Source: Clavibacter sp. A6099
Lineage (GTDB): Bacteria > Actinomycetota > Actinomycetes > Actinomycetales > Microbacteriaceae
Direction of reading: 5' to 3'
DNA length: 64,000 nucleotides
NCBI RefSeq assembly: GCF_021919125.1
Contig: NZ_CP083439.1
Location: 372,001 to 436,000 of the forward strand
Under the pieces are notes generated by a model, which was not told where the DNA came from, searched no databases, and saw nothing but the letters and a program-made list of their open reading frames with translations. Positions 16,412-23,861 of this stretch are shown piece after piece; positions within the stretch are counted from its first letter, which is position 1; each line of letters opens with the position of its first letter. The translations under genes and the position numbers were made by a program.

Positions 16412-17202
16412 CGCGCGCCGTCCCGCGGCCCGCGCTCCGGCGCGCCCTCGCCCTCGTAGGCGCGCTGCGGCATCTGCGTCGCGAGCTTGCCGCCGCTGAC
16501 GTCGACGAGCGTGCCCGTGATGTAGCCGGCGCGGTCGCTCGCGAGGAACACGAGGAGGTCGGCGACGTCGTCGGGCCGCTCCCACCGGCGGATGCTGAGG
16601 GTGTCGAGCAGGCGGTCCTGCGCGGGCTCCGGCATCTCGGCGAAGCCGTTCATGGCGGTGGGGATCATGCCGGGCGCGTAGGCGTTGACGGTGATGCCCC
16701 ACGGCCCGAGCTCGCTCGCGAGCACGCGCGTGAACTGCACGACCGCGGCCTTCGACGCCCCGTAGGCGGCCGCGCCCACGCTCGGGACGACGGCCGCGAA
16801 CGACGCCGCGTTGATGATCCTCCCGCCTCCCGCCGCCTTCATGGCCGGGATGACCGCCTGCGAGAGCAGGAACACCCCGCCCACGTTCACGTCGAACGCG
16901 GCCTGGAAGCGCGCCGGCTCGAGCGTCTCGACGGACCCCTCGACGTTGATCCCGGCGTTGTTCACGAGCACGTCGACCCGGCCGGCAGCCTCGACCACCT
17001 GGGCGATCGCGGCCTGCACGGACGCCTGGTCGGTGACGTCGGCGACGATCGCGGTGATCCCCTCCGGCAGCGCATCGCGGAAGCGGAGGTCGAGCCCGAA
17101 GACCCGGCACCCCTCCTCCAGGAAGCGCTCGGCGATGGCGCGGCCGATGCCCTGGGCGGCACCGGAGACGACGACGACCCTGTCGTTGAGGTCGATGAGC
17201 AT
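16408..17202 (-). CDS. SDR family oxidoreductase
   Basis: 264 residues, classical short-chain dehydrogenase. The nucleotide-binding GAAQGIG is at 14-20, NNAG at 81-84, and the catalytic Tyr147 and Lys151 lie in YGASK. Asp38 after the second strand (FGLDLR) favours NAD(H). It is coupled by ATGA to the lactonase gene, so oxidation of an aldose to its lactone is the likely step. The C-terminus carries an unusual 20-residue polar extension (YEGEGAPERGPRDGAR). Confidence 0.86.
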   Translation of the reverse strand: MLIDLNDRVVVVSGAAQGIGRAIAERFLEEGCRVFGLDLRFRDALPEGITAIVADVTDQASVQAAIAQVVEAAGRVDVLVNNAGINVEGSVETLEPARFQAAFDVNVGGVFLLSQAVIPAMKAAGGGRIINAASFAAVVPSVGAAAYGASKAAVVQFTRVLASELGPWGITVNAYAPGMIPTAMNGFAEMPEPAQDRLLDTLSIRRWERPDDVADLLVFLASDRAGYITGTLVDVSGGKLATQMPQRAYEGEGAPERGPRDGAR

Positions 17203-17254
17203 GCGTGTTCCCCACAGTCCTAATAGCGTTTCCCTCAACGTAGGGGAGACCGCC

Positions 17255-18037
17255 ATGTCCGGAGCACGGACGCACGACCAGCACCACGACCACGACGGCG
17301 ACGCGCCTGGGGAGGGATCGGCGAGCCCGCGGACGCTGTGGATCAGCGGCGCAGGATCCGGCGTCGGGCGCGCGACCGCGGTGGCCGCCGCCCGCGACGG
17401 CTGGCGCCTCGTGCTGTCGGGCCGCCGCCGGGAGGCGCTCGAGGAGACGCGCGCGCTGGTGGACGACCTCGGATCCACCGCGCTCGTCGCCCCGCTCGAC
17501 GTGACCGACGACGCCGCGCTCGCCGCGGTGGTCGCGGATCTCGACCGCCTCGACGGGATCGTCGTCGCGGCCGGCCTCAACGCCCCGCGGCGCTCGTGGG
17601 CCGAGCAGGAGATCGCCGACTTCGACCGCATCGTCGCGACCAACCTCACCGGACCCGCGCACCAGGTCGCCGCCGCGCTCCCGCTGCTGCGCGCGACAGG
17701 CGGCACGGTCGTGCTCGTCTCCTCGTACGCGGCCTGGACCCACTCCCCGGGCGCGGGCGTCGCATACAGCGCCTCGAAGACCGCGCTCGGGGCGCTCGTC
17801 CGCGACCTCAACGCGCAGGAGGCGGGCGCCGGGATCCGCGCCACGCACCTCTGCCCCGGCACCATCGACAGCGACTTCCTCGCGCTCCGCCCCACCGTCC
17901 CCGACGCCGAGGAGCGCGCCGCGATGCTCACGCCGGACGACGTGGCCCGCGCCGCGATGTTCGTGCTCGCCTCGCCGCCGCACGTCCGGATCGACGAGCT
18001 GGTGCTGTCGCCGATGTCGCAGCGCGGGGGGTTCTGA
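17255..18037 (+). CDS. SDR family oxidoreductase
   Basis: 260 residues. A His/Asp-rich 25-residue lead precedes the dinucleotide-binding GAGSGVG (about 32-38). The catalytic YSASK follows VLVSSYAAWTHSPGAGVA. An arginine in LSGRRREAL after the second strand favours NADP(H). Shine-Dalgarno GGGGAG precedes the ATG. It is divergent from the SDR-lactonase operon, with 52 bases between, so they may share control. Its 3' end marks the left border of the AT-richer island. Confidence 0.84.
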   Translation: MSGARTHDQHHDHDGDAPGEGSASPRTLWISGAGSGVGRATAVAAARDGWRLVLSGRRREALEETRALVDDLGSTALVAPLDVTDDAALAAVVADLDRLDGIVVAAGLNAPRRSWAEQEIADFDRIVATNLTGPAHQVAAALPLLRATGGTVVLVSSYAAWTHSPGAGVAYSASKTALGALVRDLNAQEAGAGIRATHLCPGTIDSDFLALRPTVPDAEERAAMLTPDDVARAAMFVLASPPHVRIDELVLSPMSQRGGF

Positions 18038-18123
18038 TCACGGCACTTCTAGCCAGGTGACCGGACATCACGGGCAATTACTGTGAGCCAATCGCTGCGG
18101 GTTGAGGCTATGTGACTGGTCGC
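18038..18123. other. Left junction of the AT-richer island
   Basis: 86 bases between convergent stop codons. Base composition shifts here from strongly GC-rich to near 50 percent. No clear terminator, tRNA or repeat matching the right end (21240-21399) was found by eye. Confidence 0.4.
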
Positions 18124-19152
18124 CTAGTCAACTGCAATGCTTACGCTAACTCGATTGACGTTGTAGGAATTCACTGCCAGAATTTGCGCTGATTCAGGCT
18201 TGAAAAGCGCAAGATTCACACCTGCGCTTACGGAGCTTCGGTAGAGAACGCCATCAAATCCGCTGACTTTGATAAATTCGCATAAGTACTGGCTTGGAAT
18301 GTATTCGTAAGGGGCGCTTTGCGGTAGTACTGGCCGGGTCAACTCGCTTCCAAGCCGTTCTAGCAAGGGCAGGTCTGCTAAAAGCTGCCCAATCTGATTC
18401 GCTTCTTCAAGAATGAATGGCGATACACGTTCTCTTGGGTTCCGAAGATCGACTACTCGTTCCGCATCTATTGAAAATAGAGCCACCGATGCGTGCTCCC
18501 CTGTATGTGGCCGGATTTCGGCAACCGCCGTCTCGGGCGTCGAGCCAATGTAGAGATAAGGTATGCCGGCGGGGTTAGCGCGTCCGTGGGCCGCCAGGCG
18601 CCGAGGTGGGGCCCCCATCTTGTCAGGTGGGAATGGCGTGTCTTCGGTATTAAGTCGGGCCCTAAACCAATCGCGGCCGAGCGACCTCGGGTCCGTGATT
18701 AAGAGGTCGAGAAGTTCGCCTAAGCGGTCGAAGTCGATTTTATGATCCAAAAACCACCGATTGTTGTGCATCATTTCGTCGCGCAGGTCGTCCCACAGGG
18801 TCAGTGACTGTGTTTGGTAGGCAGGCGAGGGTATGAATGTGCGGCGGACAATGTCGCCGTCATTAAGTATTTCGGCAAGCAGTTCTTTGACCCGTGGGTC
18901 ATCCATTCGCGTGTGCGAGAAGAGGCCCCAATCCTGCCGAAGTAGGGTCGGCAAAAACTGACCATCTTCACTTACGTCGTATATCTCCACAAGCGTCTCA
19001 AAGTACTCCCGGAGCTGTTCCGGCTCGACGAGTTGAGACGAAATTTCGCCACAGAACGAACATGTACCAACGTTACGATCGAGGTCCGGAAAGATATTAT
19101 CTCTAAGGCCTGCATCTCCAAAGCACGTTGGGCAGCATCGGCGTTCAGGCAT
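18124..19152 (-). CDS. RES domain protein with N-terminal zinc ribbon
   Basis: 342 residues. Cysteine pairs CPTC (7-10) and CSFC (31-34) suggest a zinc ribbon, then about 110 residues of helical spacer. The RES domain covers roughly 160-335: DWFRARL (R164/R166), GRANPAGIPYLYIG (Y201), ETAVAEIRP (E212) and LYRSSVSAGVN (S306/S307). These are the Arg, Tyr, Glu and Ser positions that define the family. RES toxins such as MbcT and those of RES-Xre pairs degrade NAD+. No Xre-type antitoxin gene is adjacent. The start overlaps the stop of the sce7725-like gene by 8 bases (ATGCCTGA), so translation is coupled. Codon use is clearly foreign to the host. Confidence 0.8.
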   Translation of the reverse strand: MPERRCCPTCFGDAGLRDNIFPDLDRNVGTCSFCGEISSQLVEPEQLREYFETLVEIYDVSEDGQFLPTLLRQDWGLFSHTRMDDPRVKELLAEILNDGDIVRRTFIPSPAYQTQSLTLWDDLRDEMMHNNRWFLDHKIDFDRLGELLDLLITDPRSLGRDWFRARLNTEDTPFPPDKMGAPPRRLAAHGRANPAGIPYLYIGSTPETAVAEIRPHTGEHASVALFSIDAERVVDLRNPRERVSPFILEEANQIGQLLADLPLLERLGSELTRPVLPQSAPYEYIPSQYLCEFIKVSGFDGVLYRSSVSAGVNLALFKPESAQILAVNSYNVNRVSVSIAVD

Positions 19153-20092
19153 ACGTGCTGTGATGATAGTGGGAAAGTGTCTCTATATGATGGTTAATCG
19201 ACAATTTCTTTATATATCCCAGACCGGGGAAGTGCTCCTCCCTGTGCAGGCGTCGCAATTCGGTTACCGCAGTGGTCTCGAGGAGTTGGGACTGACCGGA
19301 GTCTAGCGCAAAAATAAGTTTGGAAAGTGCTTGAGCAAACTTACCCGCGGGGTCTGTGGGGGTGTCGTTGGTATCGGATATAAAGTGATACACAAACATT
19401 GCATTGTCCTGACGGCTATTAATAAAGGTAAGGTGTATGGCCACGGCGTATGCCGGTCCTCCACCCTCGCTAAATCGATCGCCAACCGTCAGAAAGTCGC
19501 CGTAACCCTGCATGCCCAAATCGCCATACGTGGCATGAAGGTCCGAAAAGAACTCAACAGGTGCATAATCTGCGTTCTTCTTCTGCTCGAATCCATCGCG
19601 AACTAAAATGCGTGGCGGGCGAGGAAAATGCCGTCGATAGAGCATGCTGGCCTGGTCTTCAATGAAAATGTTACTGACGTTGGTAAGGTCATCTTGAAGT
19701 CGGTGGGCAATTGGTGCGGCGTCAAGAAAACCCGCGTGTATGACGGCTTCCGAATGCCCTCGGTGAGCCTCTAGAAGTGAGATTGCGTCTGAGGCCGTGT
19801 GGTCACTCCTTAGAAGGGCGCCTGCAATGATGGCATCATTGCCCCGATACTCATTATTTAGAAACTCAGTGATAATCGAGCCGTCCACGCGGTGGTCTCC
19901 ATGGCGCGGGTTCACAATAACAATTGCTCGCCCGCCGGCATTGGTAACCGCCTCTAATGCGCGCTGAAGGCCTGTTAAAGTAGAACGGACCGGTTCAATG
20001 ATAGGAATGAACTGTGATTCCGCTAAAACAGAAGCCGATTCGCGCAGGGCGAGTAATTCAAACTGTTTGCCTCTGAAATATGGATGATACAT
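19145..20092 (-). CDS. sce7725 family protein
   Basis: 315 residues starting MYHPYFRGKQFELLALRESA, the typical opening of the sce7725 family (related to the phage beta-protein family). Alternating strand-helix stretches (FIPIIEPVRST, AIVIVNPRHGDHR, AVIHAGFLDA, RILVRDGFEQKKNADY) suggest an alpha/beta, possibly TIM-barrel-like fold. The biochemical activity of the family is unknown; it is known mainly for standing next to sce7726 genes, as here. Shine-Dalgarno GGAG overlaps the end of the sce7726 gene, whose stop is 4 bases before this ATG. AT-rich codon use matches its neighbours in the island. Confidence 0.82.
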   Translation of the reverse strand: MYHPYFRGKQFELLALRESASVLAESQFIPIIEPVRSTLTGLQRALEAVTNAGGRAIVIVNPRHGDHRVDGSIITEFLNNEYRGNDAIIAGALLRSDHTASDAISLLEAHRGHSEAVIHAGFLDAAPIAHRLQDDLTNVSNIFIEDQASMLYRRHFPRPPRILVRDGFEQKKNADYAPVEFFSDLHATYGDLGMQGYGDFLTVGDRFSEGGGPAYAVAIHLTFINSRQDNAMFVYHFISDTNDTPTDPAGKFAQALSKLIFALDSGQSQLLETTAVTELRRLHREEHFPGLGYIKKLSINHHIETLSHYHHSTYA

Positions 20093-20096
20093 TGTT

Positions 20097-20984
20097 TTAT
20101 CTCCAATGTACTGCGTGTTGAAGCGGCGTCGCCATCGCGTCGCGCATATTGCCCAGCGCCTCCCGATTGAAGGACATCTTCAGAACTGCTGCGTGGAGAG
20201 ACCGCGGAATCTCATTCAAAGTGGCTTGCAGCGCTGATTGAGAGCGCGATGACTTCAGGGTGCCGAGCATCGCCGCGTGAACTGAATGCGGATCGAACTG
20301 CTTGACCAGGCGTTGGAGTGTCGATCGCATTTGCGTATTAGGAACATTCGGTATTTCGAGTCCTAGGCGCGCAATCAGTTCAAGTGCTTCCCTGAGGCGC
20401 ATTGTGTCGAGCATCAATGCAGGGTCGAGTCGCGACGTATCATTTACGGCTGCCCGCTCGGTCGCAAGGGTGAAGTGCGGGGTAAGAATTAAGACGCCCA
20501 CGTTCTCTGCGGTGGTTGCAAGTACTTCTGGAGCCTGTGCCGGGCTGGTGACTACGTACGTACTCGCATACACGCGCGAATAATCTGCAAGCTGTCCAGC
20601 TAGTCGACTCAGGGTATCACGTTCAGATTTTAACTCGTAGGCGGTTGACGTTCCATTGAGTACGACCATATCCACCTTGCTTGACGCTACGCGTACCTCA
20701 TTAAGTAGGGTTGCGGTCCTTAAGGAATGGCGACCCATCACCAGTTTCTGGCTGATCGCTGATCGATAGATGTATTCGTCTCTTCGCCCCAGGATCTTCA
20801 AGTATGCAAAAGCTGAGTCATACACGTCACCCAACGTCGAGCGAGGGTCTAGTTGCTCTAGAAAAGCGGACTGTTCAAGAATGCGAACGAGCCTTACTGA
20901 TTTACGAGTTCGCACCAGCTCGCGTAGTAGTGTCGACGAGAAGATACTTGGAAGGTCGGCCGCTATGGCGGTTTGACGTCCCAT
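20097..20984 (-). CDS. sce7726 family protein, predicted PD-(D/E)xK-like nuclease
   Basis: 295 residues from the ATG at 20984, which has a strong Shine-Dalgarno (AGGAGGG) 5 bases before it. The central block SKVDMVVLNGTSTAYELKSE then RDTLSRLAGQL (residues 102-132) carries Asp105, Glu117-x-Lys119 and a downstream Gln131: the arrangement of the PD-(D/E)xK nuclease core. That is an inference from pattern; nuclease activity has not been shown here. N-terminal residues 1-90 and the C-terminal 120 residues are mostly helical. It is the first gene of the island operon; a promoter is visible at 21016-21044. Confidence 0.8.
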   Translation of the reverse strand: MGRQTAIAADLPSIFSSTLLRELVRTRKSVRLVRILEQSAFLEQLDPRSTLGDVYDSAFAYLKILGRRDEYIYRSAISQKLVMGRHSLRTATLLNEVRVASSKVDMVVLNGTSTAYELKSERDTLSRLAGQLADYSRVYASTYVVTSPAQAPEVLATTAENVGVLILTPHFTLATERAAVNDTSRLDPALMLDTMRLREALELIARLGLEIPNVPNTQMRSTLQRLVKQFDPHSVHAAMLGTLKSSRSQSALQATLNEIPRSLHAAVLKMSFNREALGNMRDAMATPLQHAVHWR

Positions 20985-21399
20985 TGTCGCCCTCCTAGCC
21001 ACGCGCGGTGATCGTAGTGTACCCCAAGATTGGTCTCCCGTCACGGCGCTTTCGGGCCGTTCGTTAATCCCTGGGTCGAACCTTCGGGTGTTGGCGGGCG
21101 TGGTCTCTCGAGAAACCTGACAACGTTACTCCTCAATCGCTGCAATGAGCGGCGGATATTCTGGAACTTGTTGAGGGCGCAACTGGTTCGTTACTTCTAC
21201 TGCAGGATTTGCCGATTAGCCGGTCCGGGAGGCTGAGTAATAACCGCCTGCGTCTATTAAGAGGGAAAGAGGTGCGCGACTTTCTGATTTATCTGTCCGC
21301 GGCTCTTTGTAGAAAGGGTAGAACTGCGAGTAAGTCGACTATGTGCACATGTGCATCTAGCCGACGTGTATCGGACTTTCTTTGACCGCCCTTACAGCA
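20985..21399. other. Non-coding right end of the island
   Basis: 415 bases between the island operon and the 3' end of the response regulator gene, of intermediate base composition. Apart from the operon promoter (21016-21044), I see no supported gene. A short palindrome ATGTGCACAT occurs near 21341. A 68-codon open frame at 21030-21236 has no start signal or recognisable product. Confidence 0.45.
21016..21044 (-). promoter_or_regulatory. Promoter of the sce7726-sce7725-RES operon
   Basis: On the minus strand, GTGACG (21044-21039) and TACACT (21021-21016) are separated by exactly 17 bases. Transcription would begin near 21009 and give a leader of about 25 bases containing the AGGAGGG site of the first gene. 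Confidence 0.6.
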
Positions 21400-22131
21400 T
21401 CAGCTCGCGCCCGGCACCACGATCCCGCGCTCGTACGCGAACACCACGGCCTGCACGCGGTCGCGCACGCCGAGCTTGAGCAGCAGGCGCGAGACGTGCG
21501 TCTTCACGGTGGCCTCGCCGAGGTAGAGGCGCTCGGCGATCTCGGCGTTCGCCAGCCCCTCGGCGAGGAGGCGCAGCACCTCGAGCTCGCGGTCGGTGAG
21601 CGTCAGCACGCGCGGGTCGGTCGGGATCGTGGGGATCGGCGCGGTGGAGGCGGCGTCGGCGGATCCGCGCCCGAAGCGCTCGATGACCCGGCGCGTGACG
21701 TCGGGCGAGAGCAGCGCGTCGCCGCGCGCGATCACGTGCACGGCCTCCACGAGCGACTCGGGCGACGCGCTCTTCAGCACGAACCCGCTCGCGCCCGCGT
21801 CGAGCGCGGTGAAGAGGTAGTCCTCGCGGTCGAAGGTCGTGAGCATCAGGACGGCGGCGCCGATGGCGGGATCCGCCACGATGCGCCGAGTGGCCTCGAG
21901 CCCGTCGACGCGCGGCATCTGCACGTCCATGCAGATCACGTCGGGCGCGAGCGCGGCGGCCAGGCGCACGCCCTCCTCGCCGTCGGCGGCCTCGCCGACC
22001 ACCTCGATGCCGTCCTCGCTCTCGAGGATCACGCGGATGCCGGCGCGCACGAGCGCCTGGTCGTCGACGAGCAGGACGCGGATGGATGCGGGTGCGGCGG
22101 GTGCGGTCGGGTCGGTCGGCTCGGCGCTCAT
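21400..22131 (-). CDS. NarL/LuxR-type response regulator
   Basis: 243 residues. Receiver domain at about 17-135: acidic DD in LLVDDQALVR, phospho-acceptor Asp in ICMDVQMP, Thr in MLTTFD and Lys in FVLKSAS. LuxR-type HTH at about 172-236 (LTDRELEVLRLLAEGLANAE then EATVKTHVSRLLLKLG). It is the partner of the histidine kinase gene it overlaps (ATGA), and would bind DNA as a dimer when phosphorylated. Confidence 0.92.
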   Translation of the reverse strand: MSAEPTDPTAPAAPASIRVLLVDDQALVRAGIRVILESEDGIEVVGEAADGEEGVRLAAALAPDVICMDVQMPRVDGLEATRRIVADPAIGAAVLMLTTFDREDYLFTALDAGASGFVLKSASPESLVEAVHVIARGDALLSPDVTRRVIERFGRGSADAASTAPIPTIPTDPRVLTLTDRELEVLRLLAEGLANAEIAERLYLGEATVKTHVSRLLLKLGVRDRVQAVVFAYERGIVVPGAS

Positions 22132-23552
22132 GCGCGGGTCTCCTCGGGGGTCGGGGCGGGGATCGACGCGTCGAGCGGCTCGGGCAGCGGCACGGGCGGG
22201 ACGACCGGCGCGCGCCCCGTGGGCACCGAGGCCCGCACGAGGTAGCCGCCGCGGGCCTTCGGGCCGATCTCGATGGATCCGCCCACCGCCGCCACGCGCT
22301 CCCGCATGCCGCGCTGGCCGAGGCCGCCCGGCCCGTTCCGCACGGGACCCGAGGCCGCCGACGCCGCCGCGCCCGCGGGCCCGCCGTCGCTCACCTCCAC
22401 CTCGACGCGGTCGGCGAGGTAGCGCAGCCGGAGGTCGACGCGCGCACCCGTGCCCGCGTGCTTCCGCACGTTCGTGAGCGACTCCTGCGCGACCCGGTAG
22501 ACGATGAGGTCGACCGTGGGAGTCAGCGGACGCGGGGTTCCGATGACGTCGTAGGCGACCGCGAGGCCCGCGCCGCACGCATCGGCCACGAGCTCGTGCA
22601 GCTGCTCGACGCCGCGGGTGGACGCGGTGCGGGTGGGGTCCTCGGCGGCGTCGTGGCCGGCGGACCCTGCGCCTTCCTCGTCCTGCCGCAACGCGACGAG
22701 CATGCGGTGCAGCTCCTCGATGGCGCTGCGGGCGTTGTCCTCCACGATGCCGAGCGACGCCGCGGCCTTGTCGGCGTCGCGGGCGAGGACCCGCCGGGCC
22801 GCGCCCGCGTGCACGCCCATGACCGAGACGTGGTGCGCGACGACGTCGTGCAGCTCGCGCGCGATGCGCACCCGCTCGAGCGTGACCGCCTGCTCGGCCA
22901 CGCGTTCGCGCTCGGTCGCGAGCTCGGCCGTGCGCGTCTCGAGGGCGCAGCGGTCGCGCGCCGACGCCCACGCGCGGTCGCCGAAGTACCAGGCGCCGCC
23001 GAAGTAGAGGAGGTTCGTGATGATCGTGATGAGGCCGGACGCGACCGGCGCGGGGATCCACGAGTCCGCCGGGGCGTTCTTGAAGACGGAGGCGTTGATC
23101 GAGTAGAAGCCCGAGGTCTGCAGCAGCGCGCTGAACAGCCACGCGAACATGCCGACGACGACGATCCCGCGCGTGATGTTCGCCCGTAGGCGGCTCCGCC
23201 CCCACGCGCCCAGCGAGTACATGGCGATGAACATGGCGATGTTGGAGAACAGCACCTCCGGCACGAACTGGTAGGCGCCGACGATGAAGACCGTGGCGAT
23301 CACCAGCGTCACGGCTTCGGGCTGCACGCGGCGGAGTGCCAGCGGGAGCGTCATGAGCACGATCCAGGCGACGATGACCCACATGGCGGGCCGCGACGGG
23401 TACATGCCGAGCGCGTAGTACTGCATGACGCTGAACGTGGTGAGCACGAGCATCACGAGCGCGAGGATCACGTCGAAGCGCAGCCCCGCGCGGTCGGGAC
23501 GCGGGCGCACCCAGAAGCGGTCGACGCTGTCGGGGGCGGATGCGGCGCTCAT
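22128..23552 (-). CDS. Sensor histidine kinase, NarX/DesK-like
   Basis: 474 residues. Five or six membrane segments in the first 200 residues form the sensor part. The dimerisation and phospho-acceptor motif is RVRIARELHDVVAHHVSVM (HisKA_3 type), followed by an HATPase_c domain with N-box AQESLTNVRKHA and G-box GPGGLGQRGMRERV. The tail is proline-rich. TACCTT (23564-23559) lies six bases before the ATG, so the mRNA is probably leaderless. The signal sensed is unknown; the divergent DHA2 exporter is a possible target. Confidence 0.9.
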   Translation of the reverse strand: MSAASAPDSVDRFWVRPRPDRAGLRFDVILALVMLVLTTFSVMQYYALGMYPSRPAMWVIVAWIVLMTLPLALRRVQPEAVTLVIATVFIVGAYQFVPEVLFSNIAMFIAMYSLGAWGRSRLRANITRGIVVVGMFAWLFSALLQTSGFYSINASVFKNAPADSWIPAPVASGLITIITNLLYFGGAWYFGDRAWASARDRCALETRTAELATERERVAEQAVTLERVRIARELHDVVAHHVSVMGVHAGAARRVLARDADKAAASLGIVEDNARSAIEELHRMLVALRQDEEGAGSAGHDAAEDPTRTASTRGVEQLHELVADACGAGLAVAYDVIGTPRPLTPTVDLIVYRVAQESLTNVRKHAGTGARVDLRLRYLADRVEVEVSDGGPAGAAASAASGPVRNGPGGLGQRGMRERVAAVGGSIEIGPKARGGYLVRASVPTGRAPVVPPVPLPEPLDASIPAPTPEETRA

Positions 23553-23861
23553 CCGCCCAAGGTATCGACGCCGCCCGGCGCAGCGCATCCGCCGGATGAC
23601 GGAACGCCCGCCGATGACGGGAGCCTGTGGCCGGACATCGAGATAGGCCGCACGGGTCAACCGGTGCCAGACTGGCGCGACGGGCGCATCCGCCCGGCCG
23701 TCTCTCCCGCACCGCCGCGGATCCTCCTCCGTGCGCCGCCCGCCCGCCGCACGAGGTGCGCTCGACCTCCCGTCCCGCGCCCTCGTCGTCCGCGCTCGCG
23801 CGCTCGCCTGCCGGATCCGCTCGCACCACCGCCGACGCTCGCGTCGGCACGAAAGGACCCC
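23553..23861. other. Intergenic region between the kinase and the DHA2 exporter genes
   Basis: 309 bases holding the leaderless promoter of the kinase gene (leftward) and a long leader for the exporter gene, with a GAAAGGA ribosome site at its end. No gene is supported. Confidence 0.5.

Noticed and set aside
20984-21044. Upstream ATG at 21044 as start of the sce7726-like gene
   Set aside because: It would overlap the promoter -35 element and lacks a ribosome site, while the ATG at 20984 has AGGAGGG in ideal position.
21030-21236. 68-codon open frame in the non-coding end of the island
   Set aside because: No ribosome site, no leaderless box and no recognisable product; it overlaps the promoter of the operon on the other strand.
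18038-21399. Search for att sites, tRNA or integrase to explain the island as a prophage or integrative element
   Set aside because: No flanking direct repeat, tRNA end or recombinase found by eye; the block is better called a small genomic island of unknown mechanism.
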